DNA of 35,901 nt from a virus. The translations under genes and the position numbers were made by a program. Under the pieces are notes generated by a model. It did no database searches, had not been told where the DNA came from, and was given only the letters and a program-made list of their open reading frames with translations. Every line of letters starts with the position of its first letter. Within the stretch, counting starts at the first letter, position 1. The stretch is from the IMG/VR virus record IMGVR_UViG_3300032954_000048, positions 1-35,901 of that record; one strand, 5' to 3'. This document shows positions 1-9,330 of the stretch, one piece after another.

Positions 1-2424
1 TGCCTGACCGGAGGTTGTACCCGAAGCCACGCATACGATCTGACCGCCGCTGATGGTCTCAGCAGACGGGAACCATGTCTGGATCACAGCCAGAGTGTTA
101 GCAGTAGCGTTGCCGTTCCAGTTGGCGTAGATCGTGACCACGTCGCCGACCACGCTCACCGGGATCGCGTTGAGGCTCGAAGCATCGATTGCGATCTGAA
201 CGTTGTTGCCATTTGCACCCGGCGTTGTTGCCGTGAAGGTCAGAGTGCCTGCACCCTGAACGATAGCGACCGAAGCCGGGACCGCAGGAGAGATAACGTT
301 TGTACCGTCATTGTTGAAAGTCAGTGTGACCGTTTCATCAACTGCCGCACCAGCTTGCGCCTGAATGTCAGGGAAGTTGAACGGATAGACGATGCCAGTC
401 GCTTGGAAGGCTGCGTTCTGCGCAACCGTCGCACTTGCGAAGGTCACCAGCGGCATAACGCGCTGGAGTTCGTCGGAGATGATGAAGGTGCCGTTGCCAG
501 CGTAACCGGGCTGAACAACCTCGACCGTATACTGGTGGTCTGACAAGCGGCTACGGTAGTAGCTCGCCCACACACCCACAGGTTCGAGTGGCTGATTGCT
601 GACGCTCGTTGACGGTGCCGGAGGATTGAACAGAGTTACAGTCTGTGCTGCACCAGCGAGACGGGCAACCTTGACTGCGCCGTTGAGGAACGCGGTTAGA
701 GGATCGCTGCCGACGTAAACCTGAATCAGGCTGACATCGTCAGTTTCGACTGCCTGTCCGCTGCCATCCACCGGAACATCGGGGATGGAGTAAACTGTGT
801 TCTTACCGTTGACTGCGCCTGTCAGCGGTTGCAGGTAGACCTTTTCGTCAGCGAGAGTTGCGTTAATCTCGGACGGGGTGAAGTTCGCCTGCTCGCCAGC
901 GGCAGAGATGTCGATAGCTTCCGTGACATAGGAGCCCCACTGCACTGTGCCGTTACCAGCGGAGTCCTTGCCGAGCACGTAATCAGTGCCCTGAATGAAG
1001 TCTGCACGATCCGGGCCGAGACCGACAAGCGTGATTGCTTCCACATTGGAATCGGGGAGCAGATCGAACGTGTTCGGCCACGTGTTGAAGTAGTAGCTGA
1101 TCGTCAAGGAAGAGGTTGTGCCGCCCTGTGCCGTGGTAGGAGGCACGGGACTCGCCAGTGTGACGAGACCATGCTGACCGTCGAGCGATGCAACCGTTAC
1201 CGGGTTGCCATTCAGTTCAACAGTCACCTTGGTGACATCGGTTGTCACGACGCCGCCGTTGGTGCCATCGACCACCGGGGTGTGTGCGACCTTGAAAACT
1301 GTGTTGCTGTTCTGACCGGAACCACCTGAGTATGCGACCGATGCGCCTGCCGTCAATGCCTGCGTTGGCGCTGTCGAAGTACCTGCGGTAAGGAACCCGC
1401 CGTCCAGCGTCGGGATGCCAGCCGCGATCAGAGTGATGAGGCTTGCAACCGTGCGGAGCGTGCCGTTCGCGTTGCGGATGTTGATCGTGACCGCATCCGA
1501 ACCTGCCCCGCTGACCGCCAGAGCATCAACCACACCGCCCGTAGCCGAAGCTGCGGTCGCGGCATGAGTCTCAATTACCGCGTTGGCGTTCGCCAAGGTA
1601 AGGGTCGTGATGCTCGAAGCAGTGCAAAGGAAGGTGCCGTTGTTTACGGAGTTGGTGAAGCCGGAGACCGTGAAGACATATCCGGCGAATGCGTTAGCGG
1701 CACCGCCAGTGATCGTACCCGTGTAGACTGCGCTCGAACCAACCGAGGCCGCAACCGAAGCCAGCGTGAGGCTGACCGGGGTGCCGCTATCCACAAGCTG
1801 GATCGTAACGAGATTGCCTGTTGCGCCGGGGGTGGAAAGACCGAGAGCGAGAATGTTGCCGCTCTGCGTCTGGGTCAGTGCACCGCTGGAATTGACGTAC
1901 AGGGCCGCTGTGACCGGAACCTGATAGAGCAGGCTTTCCGGCACGTTGTAGGGAGCCACACCACCCACACCGATAAAGGTGTCGCCACGTTTGAAGAAGT
2001 AGTCGATGGTGAGTTCGGTGCCCTGCGGGATGATCTGCTGTGTGCTGAACTGACCTGTTGCACCGTTGAGCGAGATCACTGTAACTGGGAAGATGTTGCC
2101 TGACGAATCAACAGCCTGAACTTGAACCTTGCTCGGATCGTTTGTGACGGTGCCGTGTCCAGTACCGTCTGTGACCGGGAAATAGGTCGTCTGGAAGTTG
2201 CGGGTCAAACCCGTGACTTGAGGCGTGATATTTTCGTTGACCGCTTCATCATCCTGCACCGCAGAGGAACCACGGAACAACTCGACGTTGTTCACTGCGA
2301 AAAATTGCTGACCCTCGCCAATGATGACGGGTACACGCTGCGTTCCATTCGTCGGAGCCGCGTTCGTCTGAATAATAGTCTGCGTGTATACTCCGGGCGG
2401 GGCATACGATGTAAACAGTGCCAT
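1..2424 (-). CDS. Probable contractile tail sheath protein (N-terminal part, runs off left edge)
   Basis: An open frame of 808 codons starts at ATG 2424 and has no stop before the window edge. The N-terminus carries PPGVY at residues 9-13, the short PGVY signature with which many myovirus sheath proteins begin. The rest is Ser/Thr/Ala/Gly/Val-rich and beta-rich, as expected for large sheath insertion domains. AAGAGGG lies about 6 bases before the ATG. The gene follows a set of structural genes on the same strand. The conserved sheath C-terminal domain is outside the window, so the call rests on the N-terminus, size and context. A large fibre or baseplate protein is the main alternative. At more than 808 residues it would be larger than the roughly 400-700 residues of common sheaths. 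Confidence 0.55.
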   Translation of the reverse strand, partial: MALFTSYAPPGVYTQTIIQTNAAPTNGTQRVPVIIGEGQQFFAVNNVELFRGSSAVQDDEAVNENITPQVTGLTRNFQTTYFPVTDGTGHGTVTNDPSKVQVQAVDSSGNIFPVTVISLNGATGQFSTQQIIPQGTELTIDYFFKRGDTFIGVGGVAPYNVPESLLYQVPVTAALYVNSSGALTQTQSGNILALGLSTPGATGNLVTIQLVDSGTPVSLTLASVAASVGSSAVYTGTITGGAANAFAGYVFTVSGFTNSVNNGTFLCTASSITTLTLANANAVIETHAATAASATGGVVDALAVSGAGSDAVTINIRNANGTLRTVASLITLIAAGIPTLDGGFLTAGTSTAPTQALTAGASVAYSGGSGQNSNTVFKVAHTPVVDGTNGGVVTTDVTKVTVELNGNPVTVASLDGQHGLVTLASPVPPTTAQGGTTSSLTISYYFNTWPNTFDLLPDSNVEAITLVGLGPDRADFIQGTDYVLGKDSAGNGTVQWGSYVTEAIDISAAGEQANFTPSEINATLADEKVYLQPLTGAVNGKNTVYSIPDVPVDGSGQAVETDDVSLIQVYVGSDPLTAFLNGAVKVARLAGAAQTVTLFNPPAPSTSVSNQPLEPVGVWASYYRSRLSDHQYTVEVVQPGYAGNGTFIISDELQRVMPLVTFASATVAQNAAFQATGIVYPFNFPDIQAQAGAAVDETVTLTFNNDGTNVISPAVPASVAIVQGAGTLTFTATTPGANGNNVQIAIDASSLNAIPVSVVGDVVTIYANWNGNATANTLAVIQTWFPSAETISGGQIVCVASGTTSGQA

Positions 2425-2503
2425 GGGTTTTCCCTCTTAAAAATGGACTTCAACTAGGAAGCCCATAGTTCATTTGTCGTCAAATCTGCGATTTCTGAGC
2501 CCT

Positions 2504-2887
2504 TTAGTCTTCCTTTGGCGGTTTCGGCAGTTCAACGAACGTCAATTTCTTATCGCTACTCTCGACTCCAGAAAACTGATAGTCGGAATCGCCAGACCCA
2601 GCAATCGTTTCTTGCACAGCACGCTTGCCAGCCGCCTCACGAACCTTGTTGCGCTCTTCTCTACGTTCGTAAATACGGTCCCAGCGTTTGGCTGCTGCCT
2701 GTCCGATCTTCACGTCGTCGGACGCATTCGACATGCCGCCTGTCAGGACGGCTGCGGCGGTGATGCGGTGAACCGCAACGCCCCCACACTTTAAGCATTC
2801 TCGATCTTCGAATGTTGCCGAACCTATCGGCTGAACAATGTCGCGGATCGCCCCGCACTTCTCACATTTGAATTCGTAAACTGCCAT
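2504..2887 (-). CDS. FmdB-type zinc-ribbon protein
   Basis: 127 residues. The start MAVYEFKCEKCG followed by ECLKCGG near residue 34 gives two CxxC pairs, the classical FmdB/putative regulatory Zn-ribbon arrangement (Zn-ribbon_8 family), at the extreme N-terminus. The remainder is charged and helical (WDRIYERREERNKVREA) with a Lys/Pro-rich tail. A strong GGAGG precedes the ATG. Small zinc ribbons of this type are common in bacteria and in phage structural regions, but their role is not established. Here it sits between the probable sheath gene and a 579-residue structural gene, so a virion-assembly or late-regulatory role is possible; this is inference. Confidence 0.7.
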   Translation of the reverse strand: MAVYEFKCEKCGAIRDIVQPIGSATFEDRECLKCGGVAVHRITAAAVLTGGMSNASDDVKIGQAAAKRWDRIYERREERNKVREAAGKRAVQETIAGSGDSDYQFSGVESSDKKLTFVELPKPPKED

Positions 2888-2955
2888 TGAATTCCTCCAA
2901 ATATGTCGTTCTAATTAGTGGTTACGGAAGATGGTTTCTCGCGTTTGCCTGTAAG

Positions 2956-4695
2956 CTAGACATACGCCGGAATAAATCGAGACGCCCCGAACGCGGTCAT
3001 GCGCGGGGTGTTTTCAATGCGGCTGGTAGTACCCGTCACAGTCGCCATTTGGGAAATTTCAAAGCTCAACAGCCGTGTAACCAATGGTTTATAGACCTTC
3101 CAGTCGGCTGCCGCCGTGCACGACACGTCGTAGACGTAGTTGGTCGCGGTGCCGGAGGGGTCACGCATCTCGCCTCGGAAGTCGCGGGTCATCTCATAGA
3201 TGGTCAGACCATCAGCCTCGACATCCTTGCGGCTGGTGATGAGCAAATACTGCTTGACCATCTCGGACATCTCCGAAGATGTCTGTAAGTCATTGGATTT
3301 GAACTCCAAAGTGAATGTCAGGTTCTCTTTGGTGCCGTAAACCGCGTGCGTTTCGGTCATCGTCGGGCTGATGAGGATCGCCGCCTGATCGCCGACGAAG
3401 ACGTTGTCGCCGATTGCCAGCCAAAGGCCGGGGAAGACGTACTGATGTTGACCAGTGCTGGTTAACATAGGATCGCCAGCGTTGACCTGCACCTGCGCAG
3501 GCGGCGGGGCTCCCACCGGAAGCGGCTGGGGTGGGACCGGGGTCTCGAACTTGATCGAATTCGGATCGACAATCGTTAAGCTATTGACTTCGTACTTTTT
3601 AGCCTTCGCCTTAAATTGTCCGGCGTCGATACGGAAGCTCCAGTAGGCGTTATCACCCGGCTGCAAAAGCTGGGGGATGGTCACAGTCCCATCTGGATTC
3701 GGCGTCACCGCCGTGTAAGTGCCGCCAGAAGTCTGGATGACGACCTGATTGGGGGCGAGCGTCTGGCTCCCCGGCTGCAATCCGATATTCAGGACGTTCT
3801 CCGGGTTGGTTGCATTGCCAGTCAGGGGGCTAACTTTGACTACCAAGTTCGCTGTGACTGTGGTTCCGGGCGGCGTCCACTGGGAACTGTGAACCCATTG
3901 CGGTCCGCCGTAGAACGTATAATCAATGTTGGGACGCCATACGTAGCCAGTCTGATCTACCAGTTCCATCGTCACGTACTGCTCTGGAATGTTGAACAGG
4001 ACTTGTCCGGAAATGTTGGTCGCAACCACGACGCTGAGGTTGCGCTGATACCAATAGTCGGTCTCGCGTGCGAGCGGCATACCGTTCGCAAAGTACAGAA
4101 CAAGGTTGGTGACCGGGGTCAGAAGGATGATCGTGCCGCCGAATGATGAATTCAATGCGGTAAACTGCACGAGTTCACCAGTCTCGCCATCACGGGCGAT
4201 GATCGTATTCAAATCGACCTGCTGCGATGTGCCGGGATCGATCAGGCCCTGTTTGAAATAAACGATGGAACCGACAGCGTTTTTGTAGTTGCCTTCCGCC
4301 CACGTGTACTTCTGCACTGTCAGGCCGATGTCGCGGGTACGCTCATCCACAAAATCGACGTTCATGTAGTAAACGCCGGGTTGCGGGGTCTTGTGGGTGG
4401 GATCGACTTCTTTGATCCATTCCACGAACAGGCCATCCTTATCCGCGACCTTCGCGAGGATGGCGCGGCCAATTTGCGTGCACATGAAATAGTCGGGTGA
4501 GAAACGGTTGCCGGACGTAGTGACACTTTTAACGATGACCTGCACGTCCTTCCAGCGAAGGGCGGTGGTCGGGTTCGAATTCATTGGGTACGTCACGTCG
4601 CCCAATGCGTTCCGAAACCGGGGATTCTTGTAGATAACGTCCCGGATGATGCGCATTAGGTAAGCGACGAGATTGGCCCCAGTTAAATCGATCAT
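2956..4695 (-). CDS. Phage structural protein of unknown role (579 aa)
   Basis: 579 residues from ATG 4695, with GGAGGG 7 bases upstream inside the end of the preceding endonuclease gene. The N-terminal 30 residues are amphipathic helix, then long beta-rich stretches, a Pro-rich linker near residue 400 (PPQPLPVGAPPPA) and a mixed C-terminal domain. No enzyme motif is visible. Its position next to the sheath gene and in line with other beta-rich proteins supports a virion component such as a neck, baseplate or tail-terminator part. I do not recognise the family. The start is one base beyond the stop of the GIY-YIG gene, so translation is probably coupled. Confidence 0.6.
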   Translation of the reverse strand: MIDLTGANLVAYLMRIIRDVIYKNPRFRNALGDVTYPMNSNPTTALRWKDVQVIVKSVTTSGNRFSPDYFMCTQIGRAILAKVADKDGLFVEWIKEVDPTHKTPQPGVYYMNVDFVDERTRDIGLTVQKYTWAEGNYKNAVGSIVYFKQGLIDPGTSQQVDLNTIIARDGETGELVQFTALNSSFGGTIILLTPVTNLVLYFANGMPLARETDYWYQRNLSVVVATNISGQVLFNIPEQYVTMELVDQTGYVWRPNIDYTFYGGPQWVHSSQWTPPGTTVTANLVVKVSPLTGNATNPENVLNIGLQPGSQTLAPNQVVIQTSGGTYTAVTPNPDGTVTIPQLLQPGDNAYWSFRIDAGQFKAKAKKYEVNSLTIVDPNSIKFETPVPPQPLPVGAPPPAQVQVNAGDPMLTSTGQHQYVFPGLWLAIGDNVFVGDQAAILISPTMTETHAVYGTKENLTFTLEFKSNDLQTSSEMSEMVKQYLLITSRKDVEADGLTIYEMTRDFRGEMRDPSGTATNYVYDVSCTAAADWKVYKPLVTRLLSFEISQMATVTGTTSRIENTPRMTAFGASRFIPAYV

Positions 4696-4696
4696 T

Positions 4697-5272
4697 TTAA
4701 GCCCTCCCCGCCCAATGAGCTTTTACAGCCTCACGAATTCGATTTCGAGTTTCAAGACTGCGTTTCTTACCTCGATGGCTTTGTCCACCTTTACGACAAC
4801 CCTCTAATCCTTGACCTATATGAGTCTTCCCGAAGAAACCGTTTCGTTCACCGGATGTCGCTCTACTTCTCTTTTCATTAGACTCCGGACTATTTTTCGT
4901 TCCTAAACGTAGAGCCCGAAGTTTAGCTTTGACTTGATCCGTGTGGGTTTTTTCCCACATAGGATTCAATTCACCCGGAGCCGCACCATCACCACCGAGG
5001 GTAAGGTTGTAACCATTTTCAGGTTTATGGGATTGGTGCAGAACGATAAAGAAGGTTTCCATCGCGTTCAACTCTTCAAAGGTCTTCGCGACGTGTAAAA
5101 TCTCAGTTTTGAAAGCAGCAGCGCCGTACTTACGAATCGCGTTATGCACTGGATTAGTGCTTCCACGCTTCACTTCGGCAAGCAAATTGATCCAGCGTTC
5201 CTCAGGAGTCCGCGTTGTCTTCCCGATGTACACTTTGCCAGTCTTCGTGTTGGTTCTGCGATAAACGTACAT
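4697..5272 (-). CDS. GIY-YIG homing endonuclease with NUMOD3-like repeats
   Basis: 191 residues. Residues 2-17 carry the GIY-YIG core in the form VYRR...VYIGKT, followed by the expected Arg (RTPEERW) and a catalytic-type Glu in the AMETFFI segment near residue 71. Downstream, NPMWEKTH and NGFFGKTH are NUMOD3-type DNA-binding repeats, as in free-standing phage homing nucleases such as the Seg family. It lies between two structural genes on the same strand, with AGGGG before its ATG, and ends one base before the next start. It looks AT-richer than its neighbours, fitting recent acquisition. Target and activity are unknown. Confidence 0.88.
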   Translation of the reverse strand: MYVYRRTNTKTGKVYIGKTTRTPEERWINLLAEVKRGSTNPVHNAIRKYGAAAFKTEILHVAKTFEELNAMETFFIVLHQSHKPENGYNLTLGGDGAAPGELNPMWEKTHTDQVKAKLRALRLGTKNSPESNEKRSRATSGERNGFFGKTHIGQGLEGCRKGGQSHRGKKRSLETRNRIREAVKAHWAGRA

Positions 5273-5304
5273 CCAAAGCCCCTATTTATGCTTCAGATAG
5301 CCGT

Positions 5305-5817
5305 TTACCAGCCTCCCGAAACAGTCGGGCGAACCTGCGGAAGCGCGTCAGCGTCCGTGTTCTTGTCGTCCACAATGCGAACCTTCAATGTGCCGTAATC
5401 GACACCCGGAGGCGGCGGTGGGACAGTTTGCTGAATTGGTTCCACCCACTGATCGATGGAGCGGCGGACATCGTAAACCGAGACCTGTGCGTTCCAACGC
5501 GGGTACCAGCGGTTCTCGATGTGCACCATGCCCTGCCACGGATAGTCCAGAATGTTCCATTGGCTGCCGTCATGGGCTTGGAAAGTCGCACCGGGGATCA
5601 TGTAGGCAAAGAAAATTTCATCGCCCTCAATCGGGGAGAGCGGATTGGGCAACTGAAGAGTGCCCGGATTCGGCTTGGTCTGCGCGAACGTCGAAATGCG
5701 AGCGTCGTCAGGGTCGCCGACCATCTTCTGAAGCTCCGGATTGGAGTTCGGAACGTCGTCTTCGACGAGGATACGGGCTGATTTTGCCAGTGTTCCTGCT
5801 AAAACTTTTGCATCCAT
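5305..5817 (-). CDS. Phage structural protein of unknown role (170 aa)
   Basis: I place the start at ATG 5817 (MDAKVLAG), where AGAGGG lies about 8 bases upstream. A longer reading from 5877 would overlap the upstream endonuclease gene. The product is 170 residues, has a Pro-rich segment (QQTVPPPPPGVD) and a central region of short strands (FQAHDGSQWNILDY). No family is recognised. Its place between large structural genes suggests a minor virion or assembly protein. Confidence 0.55.
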   Translation of the reverse strand: MDAKVLAGTLAKSARILVEDDVPNSNPELQKMVGDPDDARISTFAQTKPNPGTLQLPNPLSPIEGDEIFFAYMIPGATFQAHDGSQWNILDYPWQGMVHIENRWYPRWNAQVSVYDVRRSIDQWVEPIQQTVPPPPPGVDYGTLKVRIVDDKNTDADALPQVRPTVSGGW

Positions 5818-5852
5818 AGCGTTGCCCTCTACTTTATTGTTCGAAAGTCCAT

Positions 5853-6401
5853 TTATGTCTGAATCTGTGGTCTCCATCGACCCATCGGCAATCCCTGAGC
5901 CTTCTTTTCAGCCCAAATGCGTTTCAAAGCCGCCGACGTGCTTTTACGAATTTGTTCTTTTGTTTCTTCAGGATGAGTCTTCCCGAACATCGGGTGTTTT
6001 TGACCATCCACCAACCCCTGATGGGCATTAGACATCCGCTGTCGTGTCGCCTCGGAATGCTTCTTGCCCAGCATCCCCTTCGGGTGTTCGACGTATTGAT
6101 TAAACCACCCGCCCTCACCACCAACAGTCATGTTGTAACCGAAAGCCGGGTCATTGCTGCGGTATTCCGCTATGAACTGTTTTTCTAATCGATCAAGCTG
6201 AGCCGGAGAAGAAGCCTCAGCGAGAATTTCAACCTGAAACGCCGGGACCCCATACTTACGAATAGCTCGGTGAATATAGAACGGGCTGCATTCAGTCAGA
6301 GCCGCCGCGATATGCTTTTTCCAACGATCCGCCGCACTCTTCTCGGTTTTTCCGATATAGACTTTTTCGTTCTTCAAATTCCTAATGAGATAAATGACCA
6401 T
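5853..6401 (-). CDS. GIY-YIG homing endonuclease with NUMOD3-like repeats (second copy)
   Basis: 182 residues from ATG 6401, two bases past the upstream stop. Residues 1-20 carry VIYLIRN...VYIGKTEK, a clear GIY-YIG core. A Glu in the LEKQFIAEY segment fits the catalytic position. The C-terminal part has GMLGKKHS and HPMFGKTHP, typical NUMOD3 repeats. It is a distant paralogue of the gene at 4697-5272: same architecture, clearly different sequence, so not a recent duplication. A longer reading starting at 6539 would run antisense-like through the upstream structural gene and is rejected. Confidence 0.88.
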   Translation of the reverse strand: MVIYLIRNLKNEKVYIGKTEKSAADRWKKHIAAALTECSPFYIHRAIRKYGVPAFQVEILAEASSPAQLDRLEKQFIAEYRSNDPAFGYNMTVGGEGGWFNQYVEHPKGMLGKKHSEATRQRMSNAHQGLVDGQKHPMFGKTHPEETKEQIRKSTSAALKRIWAEKKAQGLPMGRWRPQIQT

Positions 6402-6402
6402 G

Positions 6403-7722
6403 TTAAGTTTGTATCTTCCCAAACGTGACCGTGCGACCGATAGGAATGTGCGGATTCTCCCAGTCCTTACCCGGCACCGTGCGCGGATCGAAGATCGGCT
6501 CCCCGCTGCCTTGCCCGGTGTACGGGCTAGCCTTGCCATCCTGCGGGTCTTTGTGAACCACAGGGTTGTAAATCGTTGGCAGCCCGGTGTTAATCGGGAT
6601 CAGATAACGGGTATCGCCCTCATCCAAGAGACTGGTATTGAAGCTCTGCATTAACAGAATGCCGCGAGGGTTCTTGTAGGTCACCCCGGAAATCACCAGA
6701 CGCTCGAAGTTGCGGCGAACAATAAGGTCGCCGTTCTGAACGATGGGCGTAGGACCGAGGAAGCTTCCCGAATCACGAGTCACCTTGCGACCACCTTCGT
6801 TCAGTTCCACCTGCAAAGCGGTGTCCGGTGGGACGTAAACGAAATCGTAAGGACCGTAGTAACCGCCAACGATACCGACGCCGAAACATACCGGGCAGGC
6901 GGTGCGTGCCGAGTTGAGCCCGGTGTTGGAGCAGCCGCAAAGCTCACCACGGGTTTTGCGGAACAACAGATAGGCGGGTTCGCCCACCTGCTCAAAGAGC
7001 CAGTCGTTGCGGCGTACCATCTCTTGGTACTCCCACGTGATCTGATCGACTTCCATCGTGTTGACGATGATGCTGCCGTGCGCACCGGGCGCGTGGCATT
7101 CACCTTTGTCGCCAACCGGGACAACCGTATAGAAGGTGCGAATCAGCGAGGCGTAAACTTCGACGAAGTTTTGGAGCTTCTTGTAGACCACTTGAAAGGT
7201 CTTCACCCCGGAGTAGTCCGCCTGCCATACGACGCCGTTGGACTTGATCGGATATGCTGACGTTGAGCCGCCAAGCGGCACCGTATTGTCCATCTGCAAC
7301 CAAACTTCACGGTCGAGCCCGTTGACGCGGGCCGGACGGAACGATTGCCCATCCATGATGACGGTGACATCGTTGACATCGTTACTGATGACCGGGCGTC
7401 CCTTGACTACGTCACTGTAGATGTGATCGGGCACGCGAAGCACCCAGCGTCCAACGTTGAGCGGATTGCCGAGGACATTGTCGATGACGTTGCCCTGCTC
7501 GATCCAGTCTTGCGGCTGAACCGTATAGGTCACCTGCTCCAACGAAGACATATCGCGATAGAAGTGGCCGACGTGAGGAGTCTCATTGATCTTGATCCAG
7601 TGAGTCGGGTGATCGAACGCACGGTAGATGTTGTAGCCTTTCGTGGCGGCGGGGTCATCCACCCACCACAGATCGCGGCTGCCCACATAGCTCGAATTCA
7701 GAACGATTAGTTGTTCAACCAT
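6403..7722 (-). CDS. Structural protein with Fn3-like N-terminus and CxC/CxxC zinc motif
   Basis: 439 residues from ATG 7722, two bases after the upstream stop. An in-frame TTG at 7740 is less likely. The N-terminal 60 residues (GYNIYRA ... WIKINE ... FYRD) read like a fibronectin-type fold. Mid-protein, GELCGCSNTG followed by ACPVCFGVGIVGG forms a Cys cluster with a DnaJ-like CxxCxGxG half-site, probably binding zinc. The C-terminus is Pro/Gly-rich. No enzyme motif is seen. Position and composition suggest a neck or tail virion protein, but I cannot name a family. Confidence 0.6.
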   Translation of the reverse strand: MVEQLIVLNSSYVGSRDLWWVDDPAATKGYNIYRAFDHPTHWIKINETPHVGHFYRDMSSLEQVTYTVQPQDWIEQGNVIDNVLGNPLNVGRWVLRVPDHIYSDVVKGRPVISNDVNDVTVIMDGQSFRPARVNGLDREVWLQMDNTVPLGGSTSAYPIKSNGVVWQADYSGVKTFQVVYKKLQNFVEVYASLIRTFYTVVPVGDKGECHAPGAHGSIIVNTMEVDQITWEYQEMVRRNDWLFEQVGEPAYLLFRKTRGELCGCSNTGLNSARTACPVCFGVGIVGGYYGPYDFVYVPPDTALQVELNEGGRKVTRDSGSFLGPTPIVQNGDLIVRRNFERLVISGVTYKNPRGILLMQSFNTSLLDEGDTRYLIPINTGLPTIYNPVVHKDPQDGKASPYTGQGSGEPIFDPRTVPGKDWENPHIPIGRTVTFGKIQT

Positions 7723-7724
7723 TT

Positions 7725-8681
7725 TTATCCCAGCAACCAACGCTGCTGACGCAAGCCGACGCTGACTGGACGGTTCGCGGTCACCAACGGTGCCATGTTG
7801 TTAAACTGTTGCATGTATGCATCGCCCAGTCCGCGATACAGGTCAGCCTTATTGATGTCCAGCGTGACGCCGTTCAATGAGTACGCGAACTGATCGCCTG
7901 CCCAGCGGATGGCTTCGCTTGACAGACAGAGCCCAGCGGCACCGAGAGCGGCGATGTTGCCCCAGTCCTTCGGAATCGTGTCCAGCGTCCAGTTGTAAAT
8001 GTTCTTCGGGTTGTACAGGTTCAGCATGGAGATCGCCTGATCCAATGCCATGAGAATCTGGGTGTCCAGCCAGATAAAGCCGACGCGGGTGTTAAAGCCT
8101 GCGACCACGCGACCGGGGGTTGGCGGACGGAAATGATAGTTGCGATCCGGATTGGTATCCGATAGGTTCCAGCGGACGTACATGACCGCCTTGGCGATCA
8201 TCTCCGGAGTTGCGTTGCCGACGTTCACGATGGATGGCGGCACAGCGATGACGGTCGAGGGTGCCTCGAAGCCGGGGTTGGTCGGATCGACGTTCTGCAC
8301 CACGAAAGTTTCCTGCACGGTGTCAATCGGGCAGTTGGTGGAGTAAAGCTGAAGGTTCCAGACCAGACGATAGACGCCCTTCCACGTGGTAGGGATCGTG
8401 ATCGGCACATAGTAAGCGCCTTGGGATACACGGGTCGGCACCTGCTGAGGCAGGCTTGCCAATGTCCAGCCCTCAGGCGGGAGCGGCGGGCCGCCAGCCA
8501 TGTTCTGCGGCTGGTGCAAATCCCACTCATACGCTTGATCGATCTTCATGGGGATGGTGTCAGTGATCTTGAAAATCGTGTAGTTCAACAGTGCGGGGTC
8601 GATCAGAGCCCCGTTCGCATCTCGAACAAGGATTGAGAGATTGTTCGGACCCAACGTTGTGCCTTGCGTAAACGTAACCAT
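7725..8681 (-). CDS. Structural protein with Ig-like N-terminal domain
   Basis: 318 residues. Start chosen at ATG 8681, whose A is shared with the TAA stop of the HNH gene (TAATG), implying coupled translation. Residues 1-130 resemble a phage Ig-like or BppU-type strand pattern (ILVRDANGALIDPA ... GVYRLVWNLQLY ... ETFVVQNV). The C-terminal half is helical (LDTQILMALDQAISML, WAGDQFAYSL). Such two-part proteins occur among phage neck and tail components. The exact role is unknown. Confidence 0.55.
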   Translation of the reverse strand: MVTFTQGTTLGPNNLSILVRDANGALIDPALLNYTIFKITDTIPMKIDQAYEWDLHQPQNMAGGPPLPPEGWTLASLPQQVPTRVSQGAYYVPITIPTTWKGVYRLVWNLQLYSTNCPIDTVQETFVVQNVDPTNPGFEAPSTVIAVPPSIVNVGNATPEMIAKAVMYVRWNLSDTNPDRNYHFRPPTPGRVVAGFNTRVGFIWLDTQILMALDQAISMLNLYNPKNIYNWTLDTIPKDWGNIAALGAAGLCLSSEAIRWAGDQFAYSLNGVTLDINKADLYRGLGDAYMQQFNNMAPLVTANRPVSVGLRQQRWLLG

Positions 8682-9271
8682 TATGCAACCCCCGGAAAGC
8701 GGCTTTTCTTGTGAGTTTCTACCCAATTTTTGGATGGGAGAATCTGTCGAAGGATCGGACTTAGCCGCATCATGTCCTCATAAGAGAGATAGTTATTCTT
8801 AATCCGATTGCAAACAATACATGCGACCACGCAGTTCTCCGTTGAGTACCCTTCTTCGTTGTTTTTTCTATCTAAATTTGTTCGACCATTCCCGGTCTTT
8901 CCCATGTTGTGTTTTGTCCACGAGATGGCTGAACCACAGTAATGACATTCGGACACCCTCGTGAACTGCAAGAATTCTTCATAGGTCAGATCGACCTCAA
9001 CGTCTCGTTTCTCCGAGATATGACGGAGCCTATTTAACAACCACTCATACGGACGGAGAATCTTTCCCCGTTGATGCGGAAGGATTTGCAGCATTGAATT
9101 TCGTCTCACACATTTGAGACAAAATCCTTTATGCTTTTCAAAACGTCTCGGTTCCACCCAAAACTCGTTGGGACATCCTTCAGTCGCACAACGGAAGAGG
9201 TACATATTCTTATTCTGACGCCCCTGCGGGCGTAACTCTTTTCGGAGCGCATCTGTGATTTGCAAACTCAA
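8681..9271 (-). CDS. HNH homing-type endonuclease
   Basis: 196 residues. The start is TTG 9271, supported by AGAGGA 5 bases upstream; no earlier ATG is in frame. The C-terminal half has CHYCG, then NLDRKNNEEGY and CVVACIVCNRIKN, a complete HNH core with a structural zinc made of two CxxC pairs. An extra N-terminal Cys pattern (CATEGCPNEF ... CLKCV) may form a second zinc finger for DNA recognition. It lies directly upstream of a structural gene with a TAATG overlap, like the two GIY-YIG genes further on. It looks AT-richer than its neighbours. Confidence 0.85.
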   Translation of the reverse strand: MSLQITDALRKELRPQGRQNKNMYLFRCATEGCPNEFWVEPRRFEKHKGFCLKCVRRNSMLQILPHQRGKILRPYEWLLNRLRHISEKRDVEVDLTYEEFLQFTRVSECHYCGSAISWTKHNMGKTGNGRTNLDRKNNEEGYSTENCVVACIVCNRIKNNYLSYEDMMRLSPILRQILPSKNWVETHKKSRFPGVA

Positions 9272-9330
9272 GGTAGTCCTCTATATATGAGTTTGAAATT
9301 GGGTATTACATAACGAGGAGGATTATTTTC
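9272..9330. promoter_or_regulatory. Divergent intergenic region with ribosome sites for both genes
   Basis: Fifty-nine bases separate the minus-strand HNH gene from the plus-strand gene at 9331. Plus strand: GGTATTACATAA near 9302 resembles a -10 element, followed by GAGGAGG before ATG 9331. Minus strand: CATATATAGAGGA provides an AT-rich -10-like segment and the Shine-Dalgarno for the TTG start. No clear -35 is visible on either strand. Confidence 0.4.

Noticed and set aside
6402-6539. Extended N-terminus of the second GIY-YIG gene
   Set aside because: The Arg-rich extension runs through the end of the upstream structural gene; the GIY-YIG core begins directly at ATG 6401.
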